Assembly: GCF_000002595.2 (NCBI RefSeq)
Contig: NC_057012.1
Coordinates: 3,111,910 to 3,175,909 of the forward strand
Length of the DNA: 64,000 bases
Direction: 5' to 3'
Origin: Chlamydomonas reinhardtii
Lineage: Eukaryota > Chlorophyta > Chlorophyceae > Chlamydomonadales > Chlamydomonadaceae
This document shows positions 35,101 to 46,600 of the stretch, in pieces. Each line of letters opens with the position of its first letter. Positions within the stretch are counted from its first letter, which is position 1. Below the pieces are notes generated by a model that did not search any database, was not told the DNA's origin, and was given only the letters and a program-made list of their open reading frames with translations. A program made the translations under genes and the position numbers.

Positions 35101-37755
35101 CGACAGGGACTCGTAGTGGTGGTAGGGGTACGGGTAGGGGTAGTAGCCCGAAGCTGCGGCTGCTGCAGCTGCCGCCGCCGCCGCCGCACCGGCGAAGGGC
35201 CCAAGCAGCGAAGGCGGCGGCCACAGCGCACCGTCCGTGCCGCGAGCGTAATGGCTGGCGGCCGCGGCAGCGCGGCCGGCATGGAGCCGCCGCCGTGCTG
35301 CCGCATCCTCCACGGCAGCGGCAGCGGTGCCGAAATCCCACGCTTCCTCAGCATACGCATCCGCTGCATCTGCAGAGCAGGCGGCGACGGAGCCGCCGGC
35401 GCCACCTGGCGACGCCGCAACATTGCCGCTGTCCGCTGCCGCCATTGCCGCTGCGCTGGGCTCGCCGGGCAGCTGTGTTGAGGTGGCGGGACGTGAGGCG
35501 CCGCTGCCCGCATCCTGGAAGGGGTCGGACACGGTGCGGCGCAGACGCGACACCGGCGGTCCGAAGGCGGTGCCGGGGAAGCCGGCGTTCGCGGTGGCAG
35601 CGGCAGCAGCGGAGCGCAGAATCGCGCCCATCTCCGTCGCGTTGGCGGGGCTGTTGGGCGGCAGAGGCAGCACGGATCCAAGCCAGCCGCCGCCTCCAGT
35701 GCCGCAGTCGCCTCCGGCGCCGGTGCTGCTGAAGGGGCCCGCGAAGGTCTCTCCACTGTAGCCCGGTGCCGTGAAAGGCGTGAAGGGCGAGGGGAAGTCG
35801 AAGCGGATGGACCCGCTGCCGGCCGCGCCCAGGCCGCTGTGAGGCCATGCGGCAGCTGCCGCCGCTGCTGCGTAGCGGTAAGGCGATGAGGGCGGCGGCT
35901 GCGACGGGAACGGCGCGGTGCCCGGCTGCGGCGTCTGTACCGGCGGCCCGGGGAAGCGGCTGGTAGGCTGTCTCCGCCGCCCGGCCGCAGCACCAGCACC
36001 GCCGGTGTCCGAAGAGGAGTAGAAGGCGCCGTCATCGGAGGACACCCCCACGGCGGCGGCACCGGAGCCGCCACCATCAGCGCCGGATTCAACGTCAGGC
36101 ACGAGGCCGCTCTCCGCGCCGATGGAGCCGCCGCCGTGCACGGCCAGAAACGTAGAGGACGCCTCTGTGGCGGATGAGTCCCGCAGCGGCAGCGGCAAAT
36201 GGCCGCTGCCAGCTCCTGCACCCCCGGCAGCAGTGAGCGCCAGGGCGCGGTCAACAAGCGCGCGGCTGCCGCCGCCAAACCGCCCGGCGCTTGGGCCGCC
36301 CACGGCGTCGTTACCACCGCCAGGGCTGGCGGCGGGCCCGATGAGTTCCGAGGCGGTGGCGGAGGCAGCGGGCGAGATGGTGGGCGGGCGCGCTGCGGCC
36401 ATTGCCGACATGTAGGCGGGACCTACGTTGCCGCTGCCGGGCAGCAACATGCCGCTGGCTGCGGCGCTTGTGAGCGCGACCAGGCTGCCGGTGGTGGCGC
36501 TGGAGGGCGAGAGCAGCAGCGGCGTGGCGGCGTGCGGCATGGAGGTCACGATGGCCAGGTCCTGCAGCGGCACCCTGCTGCTGCTGCCGGCCACGGCTGC
36601 CGCAGCCGCCGCAGTCGCCGTCGCGAAGGATGAGGACGCTGGAGAAGCCGCCGGCAGCGCCGGCCGACTGCTACCAGGAGTCTGTGCTACCCGTGCCTCA
36701 GCGGCGCCGCCATGCGGCGACGGCTGTGGCGAGGGACCGCTGCTGCTGCCGCTTTCGATGCGCAGTGCAGCCGCAGCCGCGACCGCAGGCAACACCGCCG
36801 CCTTGGCCCGTCCTGCCAGCGACCCGGCAGCACTGCCGCCGCTGCCGCGGTCTGGCCCCGCCTCCGGCGGTGCCAGCTCTGCGGTTGCCATTTCGCCCTC
36901 TTCCTCCGAAGGCGACTCCAGCAGCACCTGGTCTGTGGACACCGCCGCCTCGTCCTCGCCCGCCTCCTCCTCAGTGAGCCCGTCACTGCCCTCCTCGGCC
37001 GTTACCGCACCGTCCTCCCCCTCCGGCCCTTCCGGCCCCTCCTCCTCCTCGCCCTCCTCGCCCTCCTCCTCCTCGCCCTGCTCGTCAAGGTCGTGCTCAT
37101 CCTCTAGGGGCTCCCCGTACTCGTCATCATCATAAAGGCCCTCCTCGTCCTCGTCCTCCTCCTCCACATCCTCCACATCCTCCTCGCTGACGCCGCGAGC
37201 CGTCTCCCAGGGGGCTGCGCTTGCGGAGGCGTGCCGCCGGTGGCCCGGCCGTGCTCCCGCTGCCCCGACCGCCGCACCCTGCGGCGAGTAGATGGGCTCC
37301 AAGAAAGAGGATCCACGAGTGGCACGAGTAGACACCAACGGCCCTGCTGGCGCCTCCCGGCCTGCGGGGCCAAGCGGCGGCCGGCCGACGCCGCCGGGCG
37401 CCGCAGCGGGTGGTGGCGGCGCTGCCGGCCGCGCAAAAAAGTCCGTCAGAGGCAGCAGGTCACCTAGCCAGCTGCCCAGGAGGAATGTGCCCCGGTTGCT
37501 GGCAGGCGCCGCCGCTGCCGCCGCCGCGGCTGCTGCGGCCGAAGCCGCTGCATTCTCCTGCCGGCGGCTGGGCTCCGCCCGCGGCGGTCGGCCCGCGCGG
37601 GCTGCTCCCGCTGTTGCTGCAGCGGCTGTTGCCGCGGCCGCCGGGCCCAAGGCAAGGCTGACGTGTAACCCCTTCGCAGCTGGTGCGGCCGCAGCCGCAG
37701 CCATGGGGGCCGCTGACGGGGTGAGGGCGGGCGCAAGGCGTCTAGGATAACCCAA
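29109..37755 (-). CDS. Raf-like (TKL) protein kinase with giant disordered N-terminus
   Basis: Exons in transcription order: 37755-30708 (7,048 nt), 30522-30456, 30311-30202, 29955-29868, 29640-29109; 2,614 residues. An alternative start is ATG 37701. The first roughly 2,200 residues are low-complexity: poly-Ala, Ser, Gly, Pro and Gln runs and an acidic EEDEDEE block, with no domain I recognise. The C-terminal 400 residues form a complete kinase domain: GSGAFGAV (about 2227), VAIK (about 2242), HRDLKPAN across the first splice junction (about 2347), SDFGLAR (about 2367), GSVAYMAPE, and DVYSFAVLLWEL with GEYPWLGQTNVQIIF. These match tyrosine-kinase-like (TKL/MAPKKK-like) plant and algal kinases, which are Ser/Thr specific. 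All catalytic residues are present. Substrates are unknown. Exon 1 is exceptionally long for this genome; part of the 5' region could be untranslated. Confidence 0.85.
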
Positions 37756-38004
37756 GCCACTCCAGGGTGGGCGAGCTGCATCGGGTGAACCTGCCCCATT
37801 TCTGTCCCATTGCGTCCTCCTTGCCGTTCTGCGCCGGCCTCAAACACAAACGCTGTCTTCACGCACTGTCCTCAAATACACAACACAACACAACACAACA
37901 GCACAACAGCACAAAGTTGATGTCGACATCAGCCTGGGCGGCACGGGGGCTGGGCGGCACGGGGGCTGGGCGGCACGGGGGCTGGGAGTGTGGCAACTAC
38001 GGCG
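37756..38004. repeat. Short tandem repeats between minus-strand genes
   Basis: Contains a (CACAA)n-type run near 37879-37915 and three copies of a 17-bp unit with core GGCGGCACGGGGGCTGG near 37936-37986. No gene is seen in this spacer. Confidence 0.75.
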
Positions 38005-38540
38005 TTAGGGGCGGCGGCCGGTGCAACTACACATGCGGAGGTAGTGAGGGAGAGTCGGCAGCAGGCTGGAACGAGCCCAGCGAGGGAGGGTCGCCGCGGT
38101 AGCACCCGGTAGCACCGCATCGCGATGCGAGACGTGGACCAGGGTTCCAGGCTCTGCTCGCCCACGGCCCCAACACAGATGCTCTAGGTGCCCAGACACC
38201 ACCGTCCCCGAAGGCAGCCGCGCCTCAGACACGGCGCGCACGGGGTGCGGCGGCATGGGGTTTCGGGTTTGGGGGTGGAGTTTGGGAAGTGGAGAGTGCG
38301 CCGTGTTGATGGCCCTCCCATGCGTACCCGGCCGTATACGAACTCCTCCTCGCCATACTTCTTGTCCCACACGCCTGCGTCCATGCCGGCTTGCTGCTTG
38401 GTACCCGCTGCGCAGGTACCGTTGATGCTAGCCGGTTCGGGGTTGAGCTGATAAGGATAGAGCTTGGCGAGGAGTGCAAGCAGGATGATTGGCCCGAGGA
38501 GGAGGACGATAGGCACAGTTGCAGAGCTGTTACTGGTCAT
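38005..38540 (-). CDS. Small membrane-anchored ORF with methyltransferase-like fragment
   Basis: Two exons, 38540-38328 and 38223-38005, in phase, 143 residues. A hydrophobic anchor follows the start (VPIVLLLGPIILLALLAKLY). Next comes MDAGVWDKKYGEEEFVYG, which resembles the opening of small class I SAM-dependent methyltransferases (WDxxY...EEFxYG), and after the splice LPSGTVVSGHL, where such enzymes have the start of their SAM-binding strand. The glycine-rich SAM motif itself is not present and the rest of the protein does not look globular. It may be a decayed or truncated copy, or a coincidental match. The splice sites are good and the promoter region is shared with the divergent transporter gene. 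Confidence 0.35.
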
Positions 38541-38710
38541 AAATCGACGGTTGACACGCTTTTTGATGTTTGTTATGTGCGCGGGAAAAGACGCGCCTGG
38601 CCACGTCAACCTCCATGCACATGGAATTGGGGGACATTCCGACTGTTTACGTGATGCCTTTTAGTTGACCCTTCCTTTTCACCTCATTAATCCTTAGTTG
38701 TGCATCCAAG

Positions 38711-38720
38711 TATTTATAAG
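38711..38720 (+). promoter_or_regulatory. TATA box of transporter gene
   Basis: TATTTATAAG 220 bp upstream of the transporter start codon, in a locally AT-richer stretch between two divergent genes. It predicts a leader of about 190 nt. Confidence 0.5.
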
Positions 38721-38930
38721 CTGGACGGATTCGCTGCTGTGACCAAGCCAAGCTTTCTCTCTTTCGCCGTGACGCCCTGTTAGTATTCCTTCAACCAGAG
38801 TCTCTTGCCTTTGGTTAACTCTTTCTGAGCGCGCTAGCAGCGCGCGGCCAGGGTAGTCAGCGAGCAACCGGTCGTCGACAACTTGGGCTGACGCGTCCGG
38901 CAGTCGCCCCGCGGAGCGTGCCTTGCCAAA

Positions 38931-41900
38931 ATGACTGCGCCAGCCAGCGGCGCGGGCTCAGGGGGCCTCAGCTTTGATGATGCACTAAGTCGCTACGTTG
39001 GCGAGTTCGGGTGAGCACAGGTGCACTGTGTAGCAGGCCGTTGCCAGCACATGGCTCGACCCTTGGAACCACTCTCCCTCCGTTCCTTGTACCTGCAACT
39101 CACCCATGACAGGAGAGCTCAGATTCGCCTGCACTGCATTGCATCCATCTTCTGGATTGGCAACGGCAAGTATCCGGGTCGGGGCTCCTGGGGCTGAAGG
39201 TGGTCCGGGAGGAGTGGCTGCACGGCCTGCAGACTGCGGGAATGGCTGCTCTGGGCATCGGGGCTTTCCCACATGCATCACGATTCACGACTGGACCCAC
39301 TGCCCCCAGCATATGACACCCTATGCTGCACTCTCCACTTGTCCCAACGCCCGCACAGCCCTGCTCATCTTGCTCATGGTCTTCCACGTCTCGCCCTCGC
39401 CCATCAAGATGCACTGGTGGGCCTGCAGCGACCCCGCCGACGAGCACTGCGCGGCGGTGTTCGCACTCGCCGACCCCAGCAAGGAGTTCTGCACCCTCTC
39501 CCGCGACGCCTGGTCCTGGACGCACTCGCGCTGGTCCGTAATCAGCCAGTTCAACCTGGTGTGTGGGTCGGCCTGGAAGAGCCAGCTGGCCAACGCGGGC
39601 TTCTTCATGGGCTATCTCATCGGCAGCGGAGTATTCGGCGGCGTCTCCGACAGCCGCGGCCGCAAGCCGGTGCTGTTTGGCTGCACCGCCTTTGGCGCGG
39701 CCTGCACGGTGGGCGTGGGCCTAGCGCCCAACTACGTGGTCTACTTCATCATGCGCCTGCTGACCGGCATCGGCGCGGCGGGCCAGGCGCTGACCGCATA
39801 CATCCTGGCCACTGAGTCGGTGGGGCCGGCCTGGCGCGGCACCGCGGGCGTCACCACGCAGTGCGTATTCATCTTCGGTGAGGCCGGGAGGGGAGGGGCT
39901 GACATGCCCCAGCCCAACAAAGGGGAGGTTAGTAAGGGGAGGGCGAGGCTGAGACAGTGTTGAAAGGTGGGGCGATCTGGGTCGCTGATCACACACCAGG
40001 GTCTTTCGGCGTCGGAGGTGCATGTGCGCGTGTGCGGAGAAGGCGCGGTCGTGGCACCCATGCCCTGGGCCCTATCATCCCGCCATGCCACACGCCCTGG
40101 CCTGCCCTGCATTGCCCTGTCCTGTCCTGTCCTGCAGGCGAGTTCGTGCTGGTGCTCATTGCCTACGTGGCGCGGCCTTGGCGCGTGCTGTCCTTCACCG
40201 TGGCCGTGGTTAACGCGGCGCAGCTGCTGCTGTGGCCGTTCCTGCCCGAGTCGCCGCGCTGGCTGCTGGTGCGCGGGCGGGTGGAGGAGGCGACCGCCGT
40301 CCTGGCCAAGATAGCCGCCGGCAACGGCCGGGCCATGCCGTCGGAGCCGCTCGCCTCGGCGGCCCATAGCGGCGATAGTGGAACTGCCGTGGCCGCAGCG
40401 GCGGAGGAGGGGACCTCGCTGATGGCCGCGCACGCGGAGGCCTTGGCCGCCGGCAAGCACGACAGCGGCATTGCGACCACCAGCAGCGCCAGCAGCGGCA
40501 CCACCACGGCAGCGGCAGGCGCAGGCTCGAGCTCGGGCGGCGAGGCGGGGCATGAGAAGCCGCTGGGCCTGACGGCGATGCTGCTGAGCGACCGGCACAT
40601 GCTGCGGCGCTTCCTGGTGCTGGCGTACGTGTGGATGGTGGTGTGCATGACCTACTACGGCATCTCGCTGGCGCTCAGCGGCCTGCCGGGTAGGTGCGGG
40701 TGTGGGTAAGGGTTGGTGCGGCTGTGCCGTGCCAGTTCTGCAGCCTGGAAGTGGCCGGGTGGGGCGGCTGCATGACGCCCGAAGCTCAATGTCGCCCCAA
40801 CTCTGCTTGCTTGTCGCTTGCGGCGCGGCGACTTGCGCTTGCGTTCTGCCCATGCGCCGGTCCTTGCGCACACACTCACACGCCCCTGCAACCGGCTGTC
40901 TCCACAGGATCCATCTACGTGTCGTTCATGATCGCCGCCGCTGCCGAGCTGCCCGCGAACCTGGTGGCGGCGTGGGCCATCGACCGCTTCGGCCGCCACA
41001 ACACCATGGCCTGGGGCATGCTGCTGGGCGGCGCCGCCTGCCTGGCCTGCGCCTTCGTGCCGGCCGGCCCCGCGTCGTCGGCGTTTGCGGCGCTGGGCAA
41101 GTTCGGATGCGCGGGCGCCTTCACTATCGCCTCCATCTTCACCAGCGAGATGTTCCCCACACTGGTGAGCCGGCGGGCGGGCTGGGGCGGGGCGGAACGT
41201 CGGGCGCTGGCGCGGTGCCGGGCATAGGCTTGCCTCCATGGGTGACAAGGATGCGCGACATGGAAGCTGGTGGCACCTGCATAAGGCATGTGGTTGCCCA
41301 TGATTTTGGGCCCAAGCCGGCCTTGTGACTCGATGCCTCTCCGCTCCCTTCCGCCCTGCAGGTTCGTAGCGCGGTGCTGGGCGCGGAGAACGAGGCGGCG
41401 CGTGTGGGCGGCATAGCGGCGCCGTTTATTGTGTTGGTGGGCGTCAGTACTGGCCAGGTGTGTGAGAACGTGCTCGGTTGGGACGAGGGCGATGGATACG
41501 CCAGGCGGGTTGGGTGGGGCCGGGTTAGCTATTTGCAGATGCCAGCAACAAGTGCGCGGTGCCGGTAGTCACCGTGGGCCCGACGTGACGTGTGTGCTGT
41601 GCCCGTGTGCGCACTGCCGCGCAACGCAGGGCGCCATGCCCTTCATCATCTTCGGCATCGCCTCGCTTGTGGCGGGCGCCGCCATCTTCACGCTGCCGGA
41701 GACGCTGGGCACGCGCCTGCCCGACACCATGCAGGGTGAGCGGCCGCTGTGCATACCATAGCATGCACGCGCCTCCCGGGCCTTCACTACCGCAGCCTCG
41801 TGCTTGGGACGTCGCTACGGCGCGCGCCCCAGTCCAGCTACTGCATCTTCTGGTCCGCTTCTCCTTTATTGTTTTATCCCCTTACTGACTCGTGCCAAAC

Positions 41901-42481
41901 ACCGTCTCCCCCTTGCACGCGCCCGCGTACCTACAGACATGGGCGGCATCCAGTCCATCTTCACCACCCAGCCCTGGCGCGCCGGCGGCTGGCGCCAGAC
42001 CCTGCGCGAGATGTTCCGCGCGCGCGGCGGTCCTGGCACCGTCAACCGCGCCTCGCCGCACGCCGCGCCCGCCAAGGGCAAGACGCCCTCGGGCTTCAAC
42101 ATCACTGCTGCCATGGCCACCGCTGACGGTAGCGCGCGCGGCGGCGCGCCCTCGAACGCTTCTGTGCACGCGGTGGCGGGGGGCAGCAGCAGCGGCCTGA
42201 CCTCCGCGCACGGCGCCGGCGGGGGTGGCAACGGCTCAGTGGAGATCGGGCAGGTGTCGTACGGCGGGTACGGGCCCGTACACGATGACGACCCCCACGA
42301 TGGGCACCACACGACCGGCGGGAATGGCGGGCTGCTGCACTCGGCGACGGCTTACTCGGACGCGCACTTCGGCGGTGCCAGCGGCGGTGGTGGTGCGGCG
42401 GCGGGGGCGGGCGTCATGCACAGCCGAAGCGACGGCGTGCACCTCGCGAACGGCCGCCACCAGCCAGCGACACGTTTCTAA
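38931..42481 (+). CDS. Organic cation/carnitine-type MFS transporter (SLC22-like)
   Basis: Eight exons: 38931-39010, 39113-39165, 39359-39877, 40138-40689, 40908-41164, 41362-41457, 41630-41735, 41937-42481; 735 residues. A major facilitator with SLC22/OCT features: TM1 (ALLILLMVFHVSP), a large cysteine-bearing outer loop (WWACSDP ... HC ... EFCTL), the family phrase SVISQFNLVCGSAWK, the MFS motif SDSRGRKPV (about 141-149), then RLLTGIGAAGQ, a central PESPRWLLVRGRVEEA and a C-terminal half with DRFGRHN and FTSEMFPTLVRS...LPETLG. It probably moves small organic solutes across a membrane; the substrate cannot be read from sequence. The loop between TM6 and TM7 is swollen by Ala/Ser-rich sequence, and the C-terminal tail of about 180 residues is Gly/His-rich and disordered. 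Intron 2 uses a GC donor (39166). Confidence 0.88.
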
Positions 42482-42969
42482 GCAAAGGAGGGGCACTTGC
42501 ACGCGGTCCATTTTTAGATAGAAGAAGAATCGGAACGTGAACACGTACTATTACCGTGCTTATTGTGACGGCCTATGGCCTGTGGCATTCAAGGGGTGCA
42601 CAGCCGAACGAATGGGATGCGCGGGGTGTAGACCACCGTGCGGCAATGCCACTTGTGTGAGCCGCATAGTGCCATGCAGGCTGCACATTGGGACTCCTTT
42701 GTGGCGCTTGCACGTGTGTCAGGGTGATGCTTCCACGCGATGTGAGAGGAACGTGGGCGGGGGTGGCGAATGGGCTGGGACATTCATGTCGGGATGGAGC
42801 GGGAGCAGCGGTGCGCCTTGCCGCGATGTTACTGGGGCATGAACGGGTATGGCAACAGGCATGGGCAGCAGGAATCACAGTCAAATGGTGTGCGCGTGTG
42901 TGTGTGTGTGTGTGTGTGTGTGTTAAAGAGCACAAGGAAAACGTATGTGTGTGTTAATGAGCACAAGGA

Positions 42970-43004
<35 letters not shown>

Positions 43005-43603
43005 GCGCACTGAGCAGTGCGTGTGGCCGGTAGTGTGCGATGCATGTGAGATCCTTTTTGTACGCATTGCATGCACGCTATGCGGGATGTCGCGACCAGG
43101 TCGGCATGGTGTGAGCGTATATATTCTTCAAGGAACCCAGCGTTTTGCCAGGCAGGTGCTTGAGATGCTGAGTCCGTTCTGCGAGTGCTAGTATGTGTAG
43201 CAACGGCAGTACGGTACACAGGAGTGCGGTGCGCCATGGCTTCTGGCTGACGCCACGTCCACATTGAGGCGTGCGGACACATGAGCGGGAAGAAGCACGC
43301 CGGCGTGCGGCCGGCATATCAGAGATATTACAATCAGTGTGTTTATCAGGAGCACTGGAACAAAGAGTGCCGCCGTTTGTGTGGCGGGGACATGGCAAGC
43401 GGCTTTCTTAGCACTGTGAGTGCGGGACTGCCGAAAGACCAAAGACCATTACGCTGTGTGTGGCTGTGAGCGATGCCAGGTGGATTTCGCGAAGTTGCAA
43501 TGACTAAACATGTCTCTGCACCTGAGATTGTCCTCGAGTCTCCTGTTCGCGCGGTATGGCAGCTCGTGCGCGCTGTTGCACGCACCCGACGCTCCTCCCT
43601 CCT
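42482..43603. other. Convergent intergenic region
   Basis: Between the transporter stop and the stop of the ankyrin gene. It contains two (TG)n tracts (about 42897-42922 and 42975-42999) separated by two copies of a 31-bp unit. TTACA near 43328 (TGTAA on minus) is a likely polyadenylation signal of the ankyrin gene. No further gene seen. Confidence 0.6.
42897..42999 (+). repeat. TG microsatellite with 31-bp minisatellite
   Basis: (TG)n, then AAAGAGCACAAGGAAAAC at 42925-42942, a diverged copy TGAGCACAAGGATGAC at 42958-42973, then (TG)n again. The same 20-bp core occurs at 19611-19630 in a DGAT2 intron, also next to TG repeats. Confidence 0.88.
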
Positions 43604-46600
43604 TTACGACGTCTGCGCTACCGCCGCCCGCCGCGCCGAAACGAGCGCCTCCACGTACGTCGACAGCTCACACCTCTCACGCTGATGCACGCGCCGGTAC
43701 GCTGTCCGGACCAGCGCCTGCTCCTCATCCACCTCCGCCCCCGCCTCCTCCGCCAGCCAGCACACGGCCGCCACGCCCCACGTCCTCGGCCCGTCGTCGT
43801 AGCTGATGTCGCCATCCGGCATGTAGCCGCCCTCATCCATCACCATCTCCTCGGGTGGGAAGTAGTCGCTGGGGTGCACGACCGCATGCAGGAATGTGTG
43901 GGGAGCCAGGGGCGCGCCGCAGGCGTGCAGCGTGCGCAGCGTGGCGAGGTCGCCCCCGGCCCACCCGAAAGCCAGGCCCGGGCCCTGAGCCAAGCGTGTA
44001 ATCACGGGAAAGCGGAGAGATGTCAGGGTTGGACTGGTGCCTGCCTGAGTGGGACAACGTGCGGGCGTTGACGCAGCAGGGTGGCGGTGGATGTATGGAG
44101 GCTGACGTTCGCAACGCGCCTAAAACCACGCGTCGCAGCAGGCGGTTGACGTGGCACATAAGGCTTCCTGAACTCACCCCTAGCGACCAGCCCTTGGCTG
44201 CCCACCACTCCAGCACTGTCTGGTCGCCCACCACAGCCGCCGCCGCGAAGCAAGCGCCGGCGTCTGCAGGCAGCACACCACGCGTGTGCAGCCACTCCAG
44301 CAGCGCCACACGGCTGACCCCGCCGGCGCCCGCGCACGCACCGCCACAGCTGGCGCGTCCACCACTGCCTCCGCCTCCACCACTGCTGGAGCTGACGCCG
44401 ACGCCGTCGCTAGTCAGGGCCCTGACAACAGTGTTGCGGCACCACGAACCGCCACCGCCAAACCGCCTGACACCGCCGAGCTGGCCGTCGCTGTCCAGCT
44501 CCTGCCCCGCGGCCACCGCTGCGGCGTAGGCCATGTCGCCGTCACGCGGGCACCTCTCCGCCCACAGCCACTCCAGCAGCCCAATGTCGCGTGTGCCCAC
44601 TGCCGCAGCAAACGTGAAGGCATTCCACTGACACCCCCGCCGCCGCAGCCAGGTTAGCACCTCGACGCTCCCAAGTGCGCCGCTGCCAGCCGCCGCCGTC
44701 GCCACAAGCGGGCTCAGCGGCGGGCTTGCCTCCCGCAGCAGCACGTCCAGCACCCACTCAAGCACCGGCACCGAGCCCGAGCGCGCCGCCGCCTGAAGCA
44801 CCTCCATGTTGCACTCGGTATCACTTGCGCCGCGCCCGACCCAGCCCTGAAGGCCCCGAAGGAACTCAAGGCAGCTGAGGCGCCCAGCTTCCGCTGCCGC
44901 CACAGAAACCTCGGTCCGGCTAGCCGCGCTGTAGTCAAAGATGCGCCGTGGCGCGTGCATTGCGGTGGCGACGGCGGCGGCCCCGCCGCCCGCCTGCTGT
45001 TGCCCGCCGGTGCCCTCGATGAGCAGCCGCAACTCAGGCACCCAGCCCTCCGCGGCGGCCTTGAGCGCTGCAAGCCCAGAGCATTACGCCCAGAGCATTG
45101 CGGATTTGAGGCAAACGGAAGGGAAGCAGCAGCGAACCAGTTCCAATCGGGCAAGCAGGCAGACAACACCACGGTATGTGGCCTGAGTGACACAGCGAAA
45201 CCGGCATCGACAGTGCGTCACAACATTACTCTACTGGGTGTGTGCCGATTTCAGGGCCTTGACACCCAACGCCCCATCCAGCGCACTGACCTTGGTGCGA
45301 ACCGAGGCCGTAGCCTTGCTGCTGCAGCCACTCCCAGCGATCCCGCGGCGGCGTGCCCCAGCCGCTGAGGCGCTCGACCCGCAGTGGGCTGTGCCGCTCG
45401 TCCACGACGAGCCACAACACCTGTGCAGGATGGGGATCAAGAGCTACACGGGTGTCGAGCCAGGTAGGAAAGAAAATCCATGCAGGCGCCAAGTCGCACG
45501 GAAGCGCGCCAGGGCAACGAAAAGCCCGGGTGTCAGCAGCAGAACCACAGGGCGGGCCCCGGCGATCCCCCACCGCCCCAGCCCACCTTGGCTTTCCAGT
45601 CGGCCGTCTCGCTGCAAGCCGCTGCGTCCAGAGCCCTGCACGCACAGAAAATTACACAGCGACACCCCTACTCGGCATCGGGTGATTGTAGTCATACGAG
45701 TTGCTCAAGTGCGCGCGGCGAGTCAGCTGCAGGAGCTTCCCCCTGCCGGGGCGGGGCGGGCCGGGGTTCGCGGCGGCAAAAGGGTCCGTAATAGTGCGAA
45801 CGCGACACGTACTTGAACAGTAAGTACTCTGGCAACTCCAACGGCTTGTCATAATAGCCGCTGTCGCAGGTGCCGCTGCCGCGAGCCGCAATGGCGGCGA
45901 AGCGTTCACTGCCCATGCACTCCACCAGCTGCGACCACCGGCGCTGCAGGTCGCCCAGAGGCAGGTGGCGAGCCGCGCTGCGTGCGGTGGGAAGTGTGAT
46001 GGGAGCAAACGGCAAGCTTAACATATGTGCTTAAACCGGTACTATACCGTAATACCGGCACCGTATATGCCGAGGTGGGGGCTAGGAGCATCCAGGCATA
46101 GGCACCTGACACCAAGCAAAGGGCGACTGGCAGGTATCGCATTTATTTGCGCGTGCACATGTACGGTATGCTGTTACACACCAGCAACAGCAACAGCGAG
46201 CGACAGCGACAGCGACAGTAGTAGCGCCCAGGGCCCCGCCTCCTCCTGGTAGGTGCCAAGCAACAGCAAACTGATAACCACCCGAACCACGAGCAGCAGG
46301 CTGTGACTGACTCACTGCAGCGCCAGCCAGCCCAACACCAGTCCGCGTGTGGACACAGGCCAGCGGTCGGCGGCGCGCCGTACCAGCAGCTCCTCCATTA
46401 GCGCCTCGTGCCCGCCGCGCGCCGCGCCCTCCTCCGGCGTGTCGGCGGGGAGGTTGTAATGGCCGGGCTCCACAACGCCCATGTCCGGCCTGTAGCCATT
46501 GTCCAGCAGCCACATGACGGCACCACGGTGGCCCTCCTCAGCCGCGAGGCCGATGCCGGTGTTGGCCATGGGGCAGCCCCGCGAGTGCAGCAGCGCCAGC

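Noticed and set aside
30565-37750. Many long plus-strand open frames opposite the Raf-like kinase
   Set aside because: Antisense of GC-rich low-complexity coding sequence; composition mirrors the real gene and no motif is present.
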